Source: Candidatus Nanosynbacter sp. TM7-087
GTDB taxonomy: Bacteria > Patescibacteriota > Saccharimonadia > Saccharimonadales > Saccharimonadaceae
Direction: 5' to 3'
DNA: 64,000 nt
NCBI RefSeq assembly: GCF_022828365.1
Contig: NZ_JAJQJU010000003.1
Span: 1-64,000 of the forward strand
Part shown: positions 43,805-52,658 of the stretch, one piece after another
Layout: every line of letters starts with the position of its first letter
Position numbering within the stretch: position 1 is the stretch's first letter
The notes under the pieces: model-generated
What the model saw: only the letters and a program-made list of their open reading frames with translations
What the model was told of the DNA's origin: nothing
Databases searched by the model: none
Position numbers and translations under genes: made by a program

Positions 43805-44788
43805 ATGGTAAAAAATACTTCTGAAGATAAAACACCGCTAGTATCAATTATTACTGCGACTTATAACGATGAATTGTATATAGAAAATTCTATTCGCTCG
43901 GTTCTATCTCAGGACTTTACTGATTTTGAATATATCATCATAAACGACGGCTCCGTTGATAATACAAAAAAAATCGTTCAGCGCCTTCAAAAAGAAGATG
44001 GTCGCATTCGCCTCATTAACCAGCAGAATAAGGGTCTTGTTGCTTCGCTTAATCGTGGCATAAATGAGGCCAGAGGAAAATATATCGCTCGAATAGACGG
44101 GGATGACGAATGGCTGCCTCATAAATTAAAAACTCAGGTTGATATGCTGGAAAATGACGACGAGTTGGTTCTCGTTGGCGGTGGCGCAGAAATTATTAAT
44201 CAAGACAGCGTACCTACTGGTTTTATTATTAACGTTACTCGCGACAAAGATATTCGGCTTGGTCTTTGTATTTTTAACCAATTCTGTCATTCATCAGTAG
44301 TTTATCGTAAACAGACAGCAATTGAGGCGGGGCTATATCCTAATACATGTCCAGCCGAAGACTATGACCTGTTTAGTAGTTTTGCTAAATATGGCAAACT
44401 AGCTAACGTCGCTTATCCTATTTTTAGATATAGAATTAGCGATGGCAGCATATCAGCTCAAAGACGCGACGAACAAAATCTCCTTGCTAAAAAATTATCG
44501 TATCGCAGCTGGGATATTATTTCCCCAGAGGTTACATCTAGATCAGAAATCAAACAGTCTTTTAATTATTACATGAAAAGTTCGGTTACTGATGACTTTG
44601 GAATAAGCCTTAAACATGCATATATATTTATACTAATGCGCGTCGGGTATCGTATGATTAAAAAAGGCAATGTTCTACAAGGATTACATCAATTGTGGAA
44701 TATCGCATCGACTGGACGAACTGCCGCGAGAATAGTCGTTAAATGGGGTCTTGATATTATTAAAATCAAGCTTCACCCATCAAAATAG
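43805..44788 (+). CDS. GT2 family glycosyltransferase
   Basis: A 327-residue GT-A enzyme: VSIITATYNDELYIENSIRS, YIIINDGSVDNT, YIARIDGDDEWLP and CPAEDYDLF. Transcribed alone to the right. TATAAT (43792-43797) ends exactly seven bases before the ATG, and no Shine-Dalgarno site is visible. Confidence 0.9.
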   Translation: MVKNTSEDKTPLVSIITATYNDELYIENSIRSVLSQDFTDFEYIIINDGSVDNTKKIVQRLQKEDGRIRLINQQNKGLVASLNRGINEARGKYIARIDGDDEWLPHKLKTQVDMLENDDELVLVGGGAEIINQDSVPTGFIINVTRDKDIRLGLCIFNQFCHSSVVYRKQTAIEAGLYPNTCPAEDYDLFSSFAKYGKLANVAYPIFRYRISDGSISAQRRDEQNLLAKKLSYRSWDIISPEVTSRSEIKQSFNYYMKSSVTDDFGISLKHAYIFILMRVGYRMIKKGNVLQGLHQLWNIASTGRTAARIVVKWGLDIIKIKLHPSK

Positions 44789-44814
44789 ATTTAATAAATA
44801 GACTTTTCTCTATA

Positions 44815-45996
44815 TTATTTCTTACTAGTATGCCACTTGCGCGGAATCATAGTTAAGCCGCCAAATGAATGCTCGACTGCGGAAAAATCATTCGTAATAA
44901 TAAATTCTTCAGCACGATACATCACATCATACTTCACGGTGCCGTTGTGATTGAGCAGATTAATGTCGACATAATACGACCCTGGACCTAAATTTGCCTC
45001 AATATCAAGAGTTAATTTATTATCGCTAGGCAATTTAGGAAATCCCTCTCTGTTGGTGATAAAATTCGATACCAAATTGCTATCTTTACGATACAAATCC
45101 ACCATAATAGCCTTAGTCTTATCATTATCCCATGACAAGTCAAGAGAAATCGTTTCTCCCACTTTAAAGCTGCGACGCTTCTTACCTGTTTTATCGTGTA
45201 TGGCGGTTTTAATATTTTTACCTGTATATTGATGTCTTTGGTCTACAGCTTTATCTATTACGGCTTGATTGAGTCTACTATATTCATCCGCAACCTGCAC
45301 TGGACTACCTTCTTTAATAATCTTGCCCTCGTGAATTAACACGGCTCGATTACAAAACTTTTTAACAGTATCCATATCATGCGTAACCAATATAACCGTT
45401 TGCTTGCTGGACTTGTATTGTTCAAAAACATCTATACACTTACGCTGAAAAGCTTCATCACCAACAGCCAGCACCTCATCAAAAATCATAATATCATTGC
45501 GCGCTTTTATTGCTACTGAAAACGCCAAACGGACCTGCATGCCCGATGAATAGTTCTTTAATTTCTGATCCATAAATGGCTCAAGCTCCGCGAACGAAAC
45601 GATATCATCATATATCAGTTCCATTTCCTTACGCGTAAATCCAAGTAGAGCACCATTCAAAAAAACATTATCTCTACCAGACAGTTCTGGATTAAACCCA
45701 ACCCCCAACTCTATGAAAGGTGTTAATTTACCGTTTATTTCAATGCTTCCGCTCGTTGGCTGATAAACTCCAGCTAACATCTTAAGCATGGTACTCTTAC
45801 CTGAACCGTTTCGGCCAACAACACCAAAAAAATCACCTTGATTTACGTTAAAGCTAACACCATCCAACACTTTCTGAACTGTCTTTTTATTCTTCTTAAC
45901 AATGTTAACAAAGGCGCTTTTAATACTAGAATTCTTTGACTGTGGAAGAATAAATTCCTTATGTATATCTTTTACTACAATTGCAGGTTTTGTCAT
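44815..45996 (-). CDS. wzt: ABC transporter ATP-binding protein for polysaccharide export (Wzt)
   Basis: The 393-residue protein has Walker A GRNGSGKST, signature YSSGMQ and Walker B IMIFDEVLAVGD, and TagH/Wzt-like SGRDNVFLNG. A C-terminal beta-sandwich extension (about 260-393) like the glycan-binding domain of Wzt follows. It sits right after wzm (stop TAA followed by ATG) with GGAGGA upstream. It powers export of a finished lipid-linked glycan. Confidence 0.92.
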   Translation of the reverse strand: MTKPAIVVKDIHKEFILPQSKNSSIKSAFVNIVKKNKKTVQKVLDGVSFNVNQGDFFGVVGRNGSGKSTMLKMLAGVYQPTSGSIEINGKLTPFIELGVGFNPELSGRDNVFLNGALLGFTRKEMELIYDDIVSFAELEPFMDQKLKNYSSGMQVRLAFSVAIKARNDIMIFDEVLAVGDEAFQRKCIDVFEQYKSSKQTVILVTHDMDTVKKFCNRAVLIHEGKIIKEGSPVQVADEYSRLNQAVIDKAVDQRHQYTGKNIKTAIHDKTGKKRRSFKVGETISLDLSWDNDKTKAIMVDLYRKDSNLVSNFITNREGFPKLPSDNKLTLDIEANLGPGSYYVDINLLNHNGTVKYDVMYRAEEFIITNDFSAVEHSFGGLTMIPRKWHTSKK

Positions 45997-46803
45997 TTAA
46001 ATGTCCTCCGCGAAAAATCGTTGTCTACGCTGAAAATACCAACTTCCTAAACCAAATATCACAATAACTATAGTGATTGGAATAAACCACAATAACGGAT
46101 TATGAAAAGTCTGCCAAATAGTTTGAGATGCGGGATTATTAGGCATTAAAGCGTGTCTAGCGTCTTGGATAATCTGTGTAATTGGATTTAAAAATGCAAT
46201 CTTTTGTATAACTGACGGCATAGAAGTAACCGCAAAAATAATACCGCTCGCATAAAGTCCTGCCTGCAATAAGATTTCCCATATATAAGCAATATCGCGA
46301 AATATCACATAAAGAGCAGAAAGCAGCAAAGATAATCCAACGGATAATATAAATAACTCAGCTATAGCTGGAATAAGTAGCAACCACGAAAAAGTAGGAA
46401 ATAAACCACTAAGAAACGCAAAAAGTATCACCACTATCATCCCTAAGCCGAGGTTAATAAGCGCCGACACACTGCTTGCAATAACCAGAAGATGTCGCGG
46501 AATTGCCACCTTGCGAATCAATTGCCCATTATCAACAACGGAACGCGTACCTATCATAGTAGCCTCAGAGAAAAAGTTCCACAACACAATTCCCATCAGC
46601 AGCCAAACCCCATAAGATTCGATCCCTTTACTACCCTGAGGAAATGCATATGTAAACAACACATACAAAATACCAAACATAAACATAGGTTTTAAGAGAG
46701 ACCAAACATATCCCAAAACTGAACTTTGGTATCTGACTTTAAAATCGGTACTGACTATTGCGCGTAAAATCGCCTCATTTTCTTTATTCACAAGAATACG
46801 CAT
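45997..46803 (-). CDS. wzm: ABC-2 polysaccharide export permease (Wzm)
   Basis: The 268-residue protein has six hydrophobic helices and the ABC-2 N-terminal pattern DFKVRYQSSVLGYVWSLLKP. It forms the export channel with Wzt. TATAAT (46818-46813) is nine bases before the ATG, and AAGGAG abuts the start codon. Confidence 0.92.
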   Translation of the reverse strand: MRILVNKENEAILRAIVSTDFKVRYQSSVLGYVWSLLKPMFMFGILYVLFTYAFPQGSKGIESYGVWLLMGIVLWNFFSEATMIGTRSVVDNGQLIRKVAIPRHLLVIASSVSALINLGLGMIVVILFAFLSGLFPTFSWLLLIPAIAELFILSVGLSLLLSALYVIFRDIAYIWEILLQAGLYASGIIFAVTSMPSVIQKIAFLNPITQIIQDARHALMPNNPASQTIWQTFHNPLLWFIPITIVIVIFGLGSWYFQRRQRFFAEDI

Positions 46804-46852
46804 CTCCTTACGATTATATCAAATTGCATAAAAAAGATATATACTCTATAGT

Positions 46853-48001
46853 ATGAGTGCTTTACGAATCGTCTTAGTACGCAACGCCGCATCTTATGAT
46901 TTCGGCGGGGGTGAGCGTTTTCCTATTTTCCTAGCAAAAGAACTACAAAAATTAGGACATTTTCCAATAATTTTAAGTCACCATAAAAAGTTGCGTGATT
47001 ACGCTGAGCGCGAAAACATCCCACATTATCGATCTTGGTGGTGGTCTAAGCAAAATTGGAGCGGAAAAAATGCCCTGCTCGTGCCGTTTTATATATTGTG
47101 GCAATTATTGCTGACTATATATTACGCCATTCAGTTTAGTAGATTTAAAGCAGACGTTGTACACTTGCAAAGTAAAGATGATTTCATAGCTGGATCTATT
47201 GCCGGAAAACTTGTTGGTGCTAAAGTGATTTGGACCGACCATGCCGATCTCAAACATGTCTGGAAAAATCTCTACGTAAAATATAAGAATCCAACAGGCA
47301 AGTTGGTCGCATGGTCAGCTCGCTTTGCCGACGCTATAACCGCAGTCAGTAAAAGTGAGCAAACTCTTATTTCCAATAATCTACCCGCAAACTCGCCAAT
47401 TCGCAATAAAATAATCGTTATTTACAATGGAGTTGAAGATCAAAAGCAAAAATACGAATCGCCTAAGAATACGACATTCACTTTCTGCATATCCGGTCGC
47501 CTTGTCATAGACAAAGGTATTGGAGAAGCGATTACTGCTTTTAAAGAATTTAACGCTACGTATAAAAATTCACAATTAGTACTTATTGGTGACGGCCCTG
47601 ATCGATTACAGTTTGAGCAACAAGCCAAAGGGCTACCTGTTACTTTTTATGGATATAAGACAAATCCCCTACCTTATGTCGCATCCGCTGATATATATCT
47701 ACACCCAACATATCATGAGGGATTTAGCGTTTCCTTAATCGAAGCTAGCATGTTAGGACTGCCTATCATAGCAACCAATGTTGGTGGCAACCCAGAAATT
47801 ATTCACAATAATAAAACGGGGCTTCTCATTCCTTCTAAAAACGCATCAGCATTACGGGATTCTATGAAAAAATTATACGAGAACGACAAGCTCAGAACCA
47901 GCCTATCTATGACAGCTCGACAGCAATATTTAGACCTATTCGTATTTCACAACATAGTAAAGACGCAATTTATTCCTATATACGAAAATGGTATACTTTA
48001 A
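46853..48001 (+). CDS. GT4 glycosyltransferase
   Basis: A 382-residue GT-B enzyme: RNAASYDFGGGERFPIFLAK, TAVSKSEQTLI, SGRLVIDKGIGEAI and HEGFSVSLIEASMLGLPIIA. TATACT (46840-46845) ends seven bases before the ATG. The next GT4 gene starts four bases after its stop. Confidence 0.9.
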   Translation: MSALRIVLVRNAASYDFGGGERFPIFLAKELQKLGHFPIILSHHKKLRDYAERENIPHYRSWWWSKQNWSGKNALLVPFYILWQLLLTIYYAIQFSRFKADVVHLQSKDDFIAGSIAGKLVGAKVIWTDHADLKHVWKNLYVKYKNPTGKLVAWSARFADAITAVSKSEQTLISNNLPANSPIRNKIIVIYNGVEDQKQKYESPKNTTFTFCISGRLVIDKGIGEAITAFKEFNATYKNSQLVLIGDGPDRLQFEQQAKGLPVTFYGYKTNPLPYVASADIYLHPTYHEGFSVSLIEASMLGLPIIATNVGGNPEIIHNNKTGLLIPSKNASALRDSMKKLYENDKLRTSLSMTARQQYLDLFVFHNIVKTQFIPIYENGIL

Positions 48002-48004
48002 TAT

Positions 48005-49138
48005 ATGAAGATTCGTATTGAAACTGCTGCATTAACTGCCCCAAATATATCTGGAGTAGGTCATTACACACGAATGCTCACTAATAGCCTGGCTACCTAT
48101 TCTCCATCAAATACGGAAATATCCGCATTTTACTTTAATTTTCTTAGCAAACATAAAGACCCCGAATTAAATAAAGCCGTCAAGCATGAAAAGCATATTT
48201 TTATGCCGCAGCGCTTGTTCACAAAACTTCAAAGTTACAATATTCCGCTGCCGTATGATCTATTTTCCCCTCGCGTAGACGTATCAATATTCCCAAATTT
48301 TGACCTATGGACAACAGTAAAATCCTCCATCTCCGCCGTAGTTATTCACGACCTTGGATATTTATATTTTCCTGAAACCATCGAGCAACGAAACTTGGCG
48401 CATCTTAGGAGATGCGTTCCTCGCTCTGCCAAAAAAGCCGATATCATCATTACAGTTTCAGAGTCAATCAAATCAGAGATTATCGCCGAGTACAAAGTCC
48501 CCGCATCAAAAATTGTTGTAACACCTATACCAGCAGACCCAATCTATCGCCAACCTAGCACAATAGACGTTGCAACCAAATATAACTTACCAACCAAACG
48601 ATATATTTTTTCAATCGGCAATTTAGAGCCGCGCAAAGACTTACCGACAATGATATCCGCTTTTCGATCACTACCGAAGGAAATTCGCGAAAAATATTCC
48701 CTAGTCCTAGCAGGCGGAAAAGGATGGAAAACGGAATCCACTGAACGCGCCATAAAGGAAGCTCAAGCTGCGGGAGAAAATGTTATACGTCCAGGATATA
48801 TACCTCAAGAAGACGTTCCTGCATTCTATCAACAAGCCGACCTTTTCTGTATGAGTTCTATCTATGAAGGATTTGGAATGCCTATCGTCGAAGCCTTAAC
48901 GAGCGGAACTCCTGTTGTCGCTTCAGATATCCCAGTATTGCGTGAAGCTGGAGGTGATGCTATTTTGTACGCTCAACCCAAAAATCCCGAAGACTTTGCT
49001 GAAAAGATTTTATCTATATTATCCAATCCGAACAGCCGTAAAGAAATGAGTGAGCGTATGCAAGCACAGGTGCAAAGAATTTCATGGAAAAAGAATGTAG
49101 ACACCTTAATGAAATCATTTGAAGAAGCTTTGAAATAG
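48005..49138 (+). CDS. GT4 glycosyltransferase
   Basis: A 377-residue GT-B enzyme: APNISGVGHYTRMLTNSL, VVIHDLGYLYFP, SIGNLEPRKDLPTMI and YEGFGMPIVEALTSGTPVVA. A TATACT (47992-47997) inside the end of the upstream gene ends seven bases before the ATG, so this gene may have its own leaderless promoter as well as read-through. Confidence 0.9.
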   Translation: MKIRIETAALTAPNISGVGHYTRMLTNSLATYSPSNTEISAFYFNFLSKHKDPELNKAVKHEKHIFMPQRLFTKLQSYNIPLPYDLFSPRVDVSIFPNFDLWTTVKSSISAVVIHDLGYLYFPETIEQRNLAHLRRCVPRSAKKADIIITVSESIKSEIIAEYKVPASKIVVTPIPADPIYRQPSTIDVATKYNLPTKRYIFSIGNLEPRKDLPTMISAFRSLPKEIREKYSLVLAGGKGWKTESTERAIKEAQAAGENVIRPGYIPQEDVPAFYQQADLFCMSSIYEGFGMPIVEALTSGTPVVASDIPVLREAGGDAILYAQPKNPEDFAEKILSILSNPNSRKEMSERMQAQVQRISWKKNVDTLMKSFEEALK

Positions 49139-49140
49139 TT

Positions 49141-50091
49141 ATGAAAACCATCACTCTTCTCATTCCTGTCTACAACGAAGAATCCGTTTTGCCGCAATTA
49201 TTTAAGCGCTTGGACGAATTTACAAAAAACACACCCAATTATCAATTCGAATTTCTCTTCATAAACGACGGTAGCACCGATAAATCTTTTTCAATCATAG
49301 CCGAGCAATCGAAAAAAGATTCTCGTATCAGCTATATAAATCTATCGCGAAACTTCGGTAAGGAAATTGCCATGATAGCTGGAATTGACCACGTAAAAAG
49401 TGACGCTCTGGTGATTATCGATGCAGATTTACAAGACCCGCCAGAGATCATCCAGGAAATGATTTCGTATTGGGAAAATGGTTACGATGACGTCTATGCT
49501 CGCCGCAACAATCGACAAGGCGAAACCTGGCTGAAGAAAAAAACCAGCCAATGGTATTACAGAATATTACAAAAATCTACCAACATCCCCATTCAGGTCG
49601 ACACTGGAGATTTTCGCTTACTGGATCACCGATGCATTGAGGCTTTGCAAAAATTCCGCGAATCTCAACGTAACACAAAAGCAATTTTTAGCTGGATTGG
49701 ATATAAGAAAAAAGAGATATTCTATGATCGCGATCCCAGATTAGCTGGTCAAACCAAGTGGAATTACCGAAAACTACTCAACTTGGCAATTGACGGAATT
49801 ACCAGTTTTACTACCACACCGCTACGAATGGCAACTATTTTTGGATTTATCATTTCGTTTATTGCTTTCATTTGGATTATATATCTTTTAGTTCGCCCTT
49901 TGTTCGGAGTTTCTACTGGTACTGGATATTCTTCACTAATGGCAGTTATCTTATTCCTCGGAGGAGTTCAGCTACTATCCCTGGGTATAATTGGCGAATA
50001 CGTAGGACGGATATTTATTGAGACGAAAAACAGACCATTATATTTAATAGAGGAGTATCATGCAGGAAATATTAAAAAAACATGCCGATAA
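49141..50091 (+). CDS. GtrB/ArnC-type polyprenyl-phosphate glycosyltransferase
   Basis: The 316-residue protein has the GT2 domain LLIPVYNEESVLPQLFKRLD with VIIDADLQDPPE and RLAGQTKWNYRKL, plus two C-terminal transmembrane helices. It makes a polyprenyl-phosphate-linked sugar. It starts two bases after the preceding stop and overlaps the GtrA gene, its usual partner. Confidence 0.92.
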   Translation: MKTITLLIPVYNEESVLPQLFKRLDEFTKNTPNYQFEFLFINDGSTDKSFSIIAEQSKKDSRISYINLSRNFGKEIAMIAGIDHVKSDALVIIDADLQDPPEIIQEMISYWENGYDDVYARRNNRQGETWLKKKTSQWYYRILQKSTNIPIQVDTGDFRLLDHRCIEALQKFRESQRNTKAIFSWIGYKKKEIFYDRDPRLAGQTKWNYRKLLNLAIDGITSFTTTPLRMATIFGFIISFIAFIWIIYLLVRPLFGVSTGTGYSSLMAVILFLGGVQLLSLGIIGEYVGRIFIETKNRPLYLIEEYHAGNIKKTCR

Positions 50092-50494
50092 ATTCAGATT
50101 TCTTATCGTTGGCAGTACTAATACAGTGCTAGATTTTGGCATACTTTTTAGCCTAACAATCTTTTTAAATATACCAAAAGAGTTTGCTAATTTCATATCA
50201 ACATTCGTTGCCTTTTTGTTCTCGTTTTTTGCAAACAAAAAATACACTTTCAAGTCAACATCTCAAAACTTGAAAAAACAATTTCTTTTATTCGCCGCAG
50301 TTACACTATTTGGTTTATGGGTAATTCAGACAATTATTATCGCTATTATTACACCGATATTTATAAACTTCGGATTAAATAAATCACTTGCCCTATTGAT
50401 TAGCAAGCTAGCCGCCACAGTGGTCAGCCTCGTTTGGAATTATGTTCTATATTCCAGAATAGTCTTTAAGGATACTAAGAACTCTTCTGACTAA
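50060..50494 (+). CDS. GtrA-family membrane protein
   Basis: A 144-residue four-helix membrane protein of the GtrA family (KFRFLIVGSTNTVLDFGILF, FVAFLFSFFANKKYTF). GtrA is thought to flip the polyprenyl-phosphate sugar made by GtrB. GAGGAG precedes the ATG inside the upstream gene. Its end overlaps the convergent jag gene by 20 bases. Confidence 0.9.
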   Translation: MQEILKKHADKFRFLIVGSTNTVLDFGILFSLTIFLNIPKEFANFISTFVAFLFSFFANKKYTFKSTSQNLKKQFLLFAAVTLFGLWVIQTIIIAIITPIFINFGLNKSLALLISKLAATVVSLVWNYVLYSRIVFKDTKNSSD

Positions 50495-50936
50495 TAATCA
50501 GACGTCGTTCGCGACCTTCACCTTCAGAATGCGTATCAATATCGCTATATTCACCAGCCAAGTGATGCACTGTCCAGCGATCAGCAGCATTCAAATCCAC
50601 CACCTTTGATTCGCCAGTTCGACGGACTTCTTCAATCCAGCCGCGCGCCTTTTCGGCAATTTTTTCAGCGTGCTGCTTTTTATAGTCCGCAATGTCCAAA
50701 TTAACTCGAACAGTTGAAGCTTCTTTATGATGAAGAGCTGTCGACAAAAGGTTCTGAATACTACGCAATGTTTCCGCATTTCTACCGATTAAAATACTGC
50801 TTCGTTCGCTATGTGGAATTGAAGCTACAACAATTCCATCTTCGATTTTTACCGAAACTTCCAGATTCAAGTCAAAGAACGTTAGTAAATCCTCTAAATA
50901 TTTTTTTACAAATTCAACCGTTTCAATTTGGTCCAT
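50475..50936 (-). CDS. jag: RNA-binding protein Jag/KhpB
   Basis: A 153-residue protein with a KH domain (SIPHSERSSILIGRNAETLR) and an R3H domain (RKERRLIISQ-type end; ADRWTVHHLAGEYSDIDTHS). The N-terminal Jag domain of Firmicutes proteins is reduced. AGGAGG precedes the ATG. It is the last gene of the rpmH-rnpA-yidC-jag set. Confidence 0.9.
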   Translation of the reverse strand: MDQIETVEFVKKYLEDLLTFFDLNLEVSVKIEDGIVVASIPHSERSSILIGRNAETLRSIQNLLSTALHHKEASTVRVNLDIADYKKQHAEKIAEKARGWIEEVRRTGESKVVDLNAADRWTVHHLAGEYSDIDTHSEGEGRERRLIISQKSS

Positions 50937-50945
50937 AAATCCTCC

Positions 50946-51866
50946 TTAATCCTTAGCCTTGATCCGAGTTACCCTGGCCTCTGTAGCCTTTTTAACACGT
51001 TTGTCGATTTTTGTCGATGCTTTAGATTTTTGGGATGATTTTTTATCTGCAATTTCTTGCATTTCTTTAGAGTCTTGCTTGAAGATGATATAGTTCTGGA
51101 GATATCCCACGGCGCTAGCTGTCGTCAAATAAAGCGCCAAAGCTGCCGGCAAATACACAATCACGAAGAACATCATTACTGGCATAAATTTCATCATTTT
51201 TCGCGTCATAATAGCATTTACTTCCGCCTGATCTGCCTCTTTTCCATCGCCAGCCTCAGCTAAAATGTCACGCAACTTACGATTGCTGTCAGATTGGGGT
51301 GACAATTGTTTTGAAGTTAAATATTGCAAATATGCCGCAACTGCCGCCAAAATAACCAAGCCAACAACAATTCCATTCTTTGATATCGCGTGTTGCGTCA
51401 AATCTATAATTCCCAGGAAATTCTGATTAAATTGATCCGGATTATTCACTAAATTATTAGCAACCGGCAGATTTTTCATAAAATCATAAACATATTTTCC
51501 TAAGTCGGCGCGGCTAGAAACGAAAATCTGCACCACTCGATACATCGCAATCAAAATTGGTAACTGAATAATCATAACGCCGATTGAGCCAAAGGCACTG
51601 ACGTTGTGTTTTTTATAAAGCTCCACCATCGCTAAGTTACGCATTTGTGGATTTTTTGCGTACTGTTTTTTGATTTTCACTAGCTCTGGCTGCATTTTAC
51701 GCATTGCCTTTGCTTGATGAAGCTGCTTCTTAATTAGCGGCCAAAGTAAAAGTCTTACAATAATCGTAAAGATAATGACACTAACACCAAAATCTGGGAT
51801 TAGACTATAAATAGCCATTAGCAAATTTAAAATCGGTCGAACAATAAACTCATCAAAAAAACTCAT
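50946..51866 (-). CDS. yidC: Membrane protein insertase YidC
   Basis: A 306-residue YidC/Oxa1 protein of the short Gram-positive type: five hydrophobic segments, ELYKKHNVSAFGSIGVMIIQ and a Lys-rich C-terminal tail for ribosome contact. It inserts membrane proteins. TATAAT (51878-51873) ends six bases before the ATG, predicting a leaderless mRNA separate from rnpA. Confidence 0.95.
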   Translation of the reverse strand: MSFFDEFIVRPILNLLMAIYSLIPDFGVSVIIFTIIVRLLLWPLIKKQLHQAKAMRKMQPELVKIKKQYAKNPQMRNLAMVELYKKHNVSAFGSIGVMIIQLPILIAMYRVVQIFVSSRADLGKYVYDFMKNLPVANNLVNNPDQFNQNFLGIIDLTQHAISKNGIVVGLVILAAVAAYLQYLTSKQLSPQSDSNRKLRDILAEAGDGKEADQAEVNAIMTRKMMKFMPVMMFFVIVYLPAALALYLTTASAVGYLQNYIIFKQDSKEMQEIADKKSSQKSKASTKIDKRVKKATEARVTRIKAKD

Positions 51867-51890
51867 GTCTTAATTATAGCAAAAAAGCGC

Positions 51891-52238
51891 CTATTTATAC
51901 AGTTGAGCTTGAGAGAAAAGATTCTTTATTGTCTGTTTTAGATCTTTATGTGGCATCGATAAAACTTCCGCCGAAAATATAATAACAGCCACATCTTGGT
52001 CATTTTTCATATTAGGCAGCTCCAGGCGAATAATTTCATAAACACGTCGACGTATACGATTCCGCCGCACCGCTGATTTTAGAACTTTTTTACTAACAAC
52101 AACCGCAAATCTGCTGTGATTTCGATACGGATTTTTTACGTATTTTATTGTAGCTATAGACGAACGAACCGCTTGTCCATTTTTATAGACAAACTTAAGA
52201 CTGCCATGACCATGAAACCGATTACATTGTTGTAACAT
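51891..52238 (-). CDS. rnpA: Ribonuclease P protein component
   Basis: A 115-residue basic protein with the family motif RFAVVVSKKVLKSAVRRNRI and RRRVYEIIR. The N-terminus MLQQCNRFHGHGSLKFVYKN replaces the usual MLPKKHRL. TATAAT (52252-52247) is eight bases before the ATG. Together with a terminator after rpmH, this gives rnpA a promoter of its own. Confidence 0.95.
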   Translation of the reverse strand: MLQQCNRFHGHGSLKFVYKNGQAVRSSIATIKYVKNPYRNHSRFAVVVSKKVLKSAVRRNRIRRRVYEIIRLELPNMKNDQDVAVIIFSAEVLSMPHKDLKQTIKNLFSQAQLYK

Positions 52239-52254
52239 ATTTTACAATTATATC

Positions 52255-52288
52255 AAAAAATCCCGCCTTCATCGACGGGATAATTTTT
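52255..52288. terminator. Terminator between rpmH and rnpA
   Basis: ATCCCG pairs with CGGGAT; six A on one side and a T-run on the other make it usable on both strands. On the minus strand it would end rpmH transcription before rnpA. Confidence 0.75.
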
Positions 52289-52297
52289 AGCTATCAA

Positions 52298-52435
52298 TTA
52301 AATAGCAATTTTAGCGCGGCCCTTTAGGCGGCGGCGCTTCAAAACCATCCTACCAGCCTTGGTAGAAACTCGTGCCCTAAAACCGTGCGTCTTTGCGCGG
52401 TGTCGGGTGTGTGGTTGAAATGTTCGCTTTGGCAT
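52298..52435 (-). CDS. rpmH: 50S ribosomal protein L34
   Basis: A 45-residue basic protein, [20 protein letters not shown] to the end ...[10 protein letters not shown], matching L34 (short, Arg/Lys-rich, KRTFQPH start, [13 protein letters not shown] motif). It is the gene beside the replication origin in many bacteria. Confidence 0.98.
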   Translation of the reverse strand: MPKRTFQPHTRHRAKTHGFRARVSTKAGRMVLKRRRLKGRAKIAI

Positions 52436-52486
52436 ATCAATGAATAGTATATATTCTTTCAGTACTTTTTGCAAGTCGACAATAAC

Positions 52487-52603
52487 TTTTCCACTATCGA
52501 CGTATATTTTTCCACAGTTTTAACAGATGAAAATTTTAGTTGTGGAAAACTCTACCCCTGTTTTGAATAGTAACCTTTCTACTCCGTTTATACTTGTGGA
52601 AAA
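52487..52603. other. Replication origin candidate, upstream DnaA-box cluster
   Basis: Between rpmH and dnaA lie TTTTCCACT (52487-52495), TTTTCCACA (52508-52516) and reverse copies TGTGGAAAA at 52541-52549 and 52595-52603. These resemble DnaA boxes with TTTTCCACA in place of TTATCCACA. The stretch is AT-rich. Confidence 0.75.
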
Positions 52604-52650
52604 CTCCCCTTATTTGCTATAGTAAAGACAGTTAACAGAATTTGAGGGAG
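52594..52650 (+). promoter_or_regulatory. dnaA promoter and ribosome binding site
   Basis: -35 TTGTGG (52594-52599), -10 TATAGT (52618-52623), 18 bp apart. The -35 overlaps a DnaA box, suggesting autoregulation. GAGGGAG (52644-52650) lies eight bases before the GTG start, so this gene is Shine-Dalgarno led. Confidence 0.6.
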
Positions 52651-52658
52651 TAATTTTC

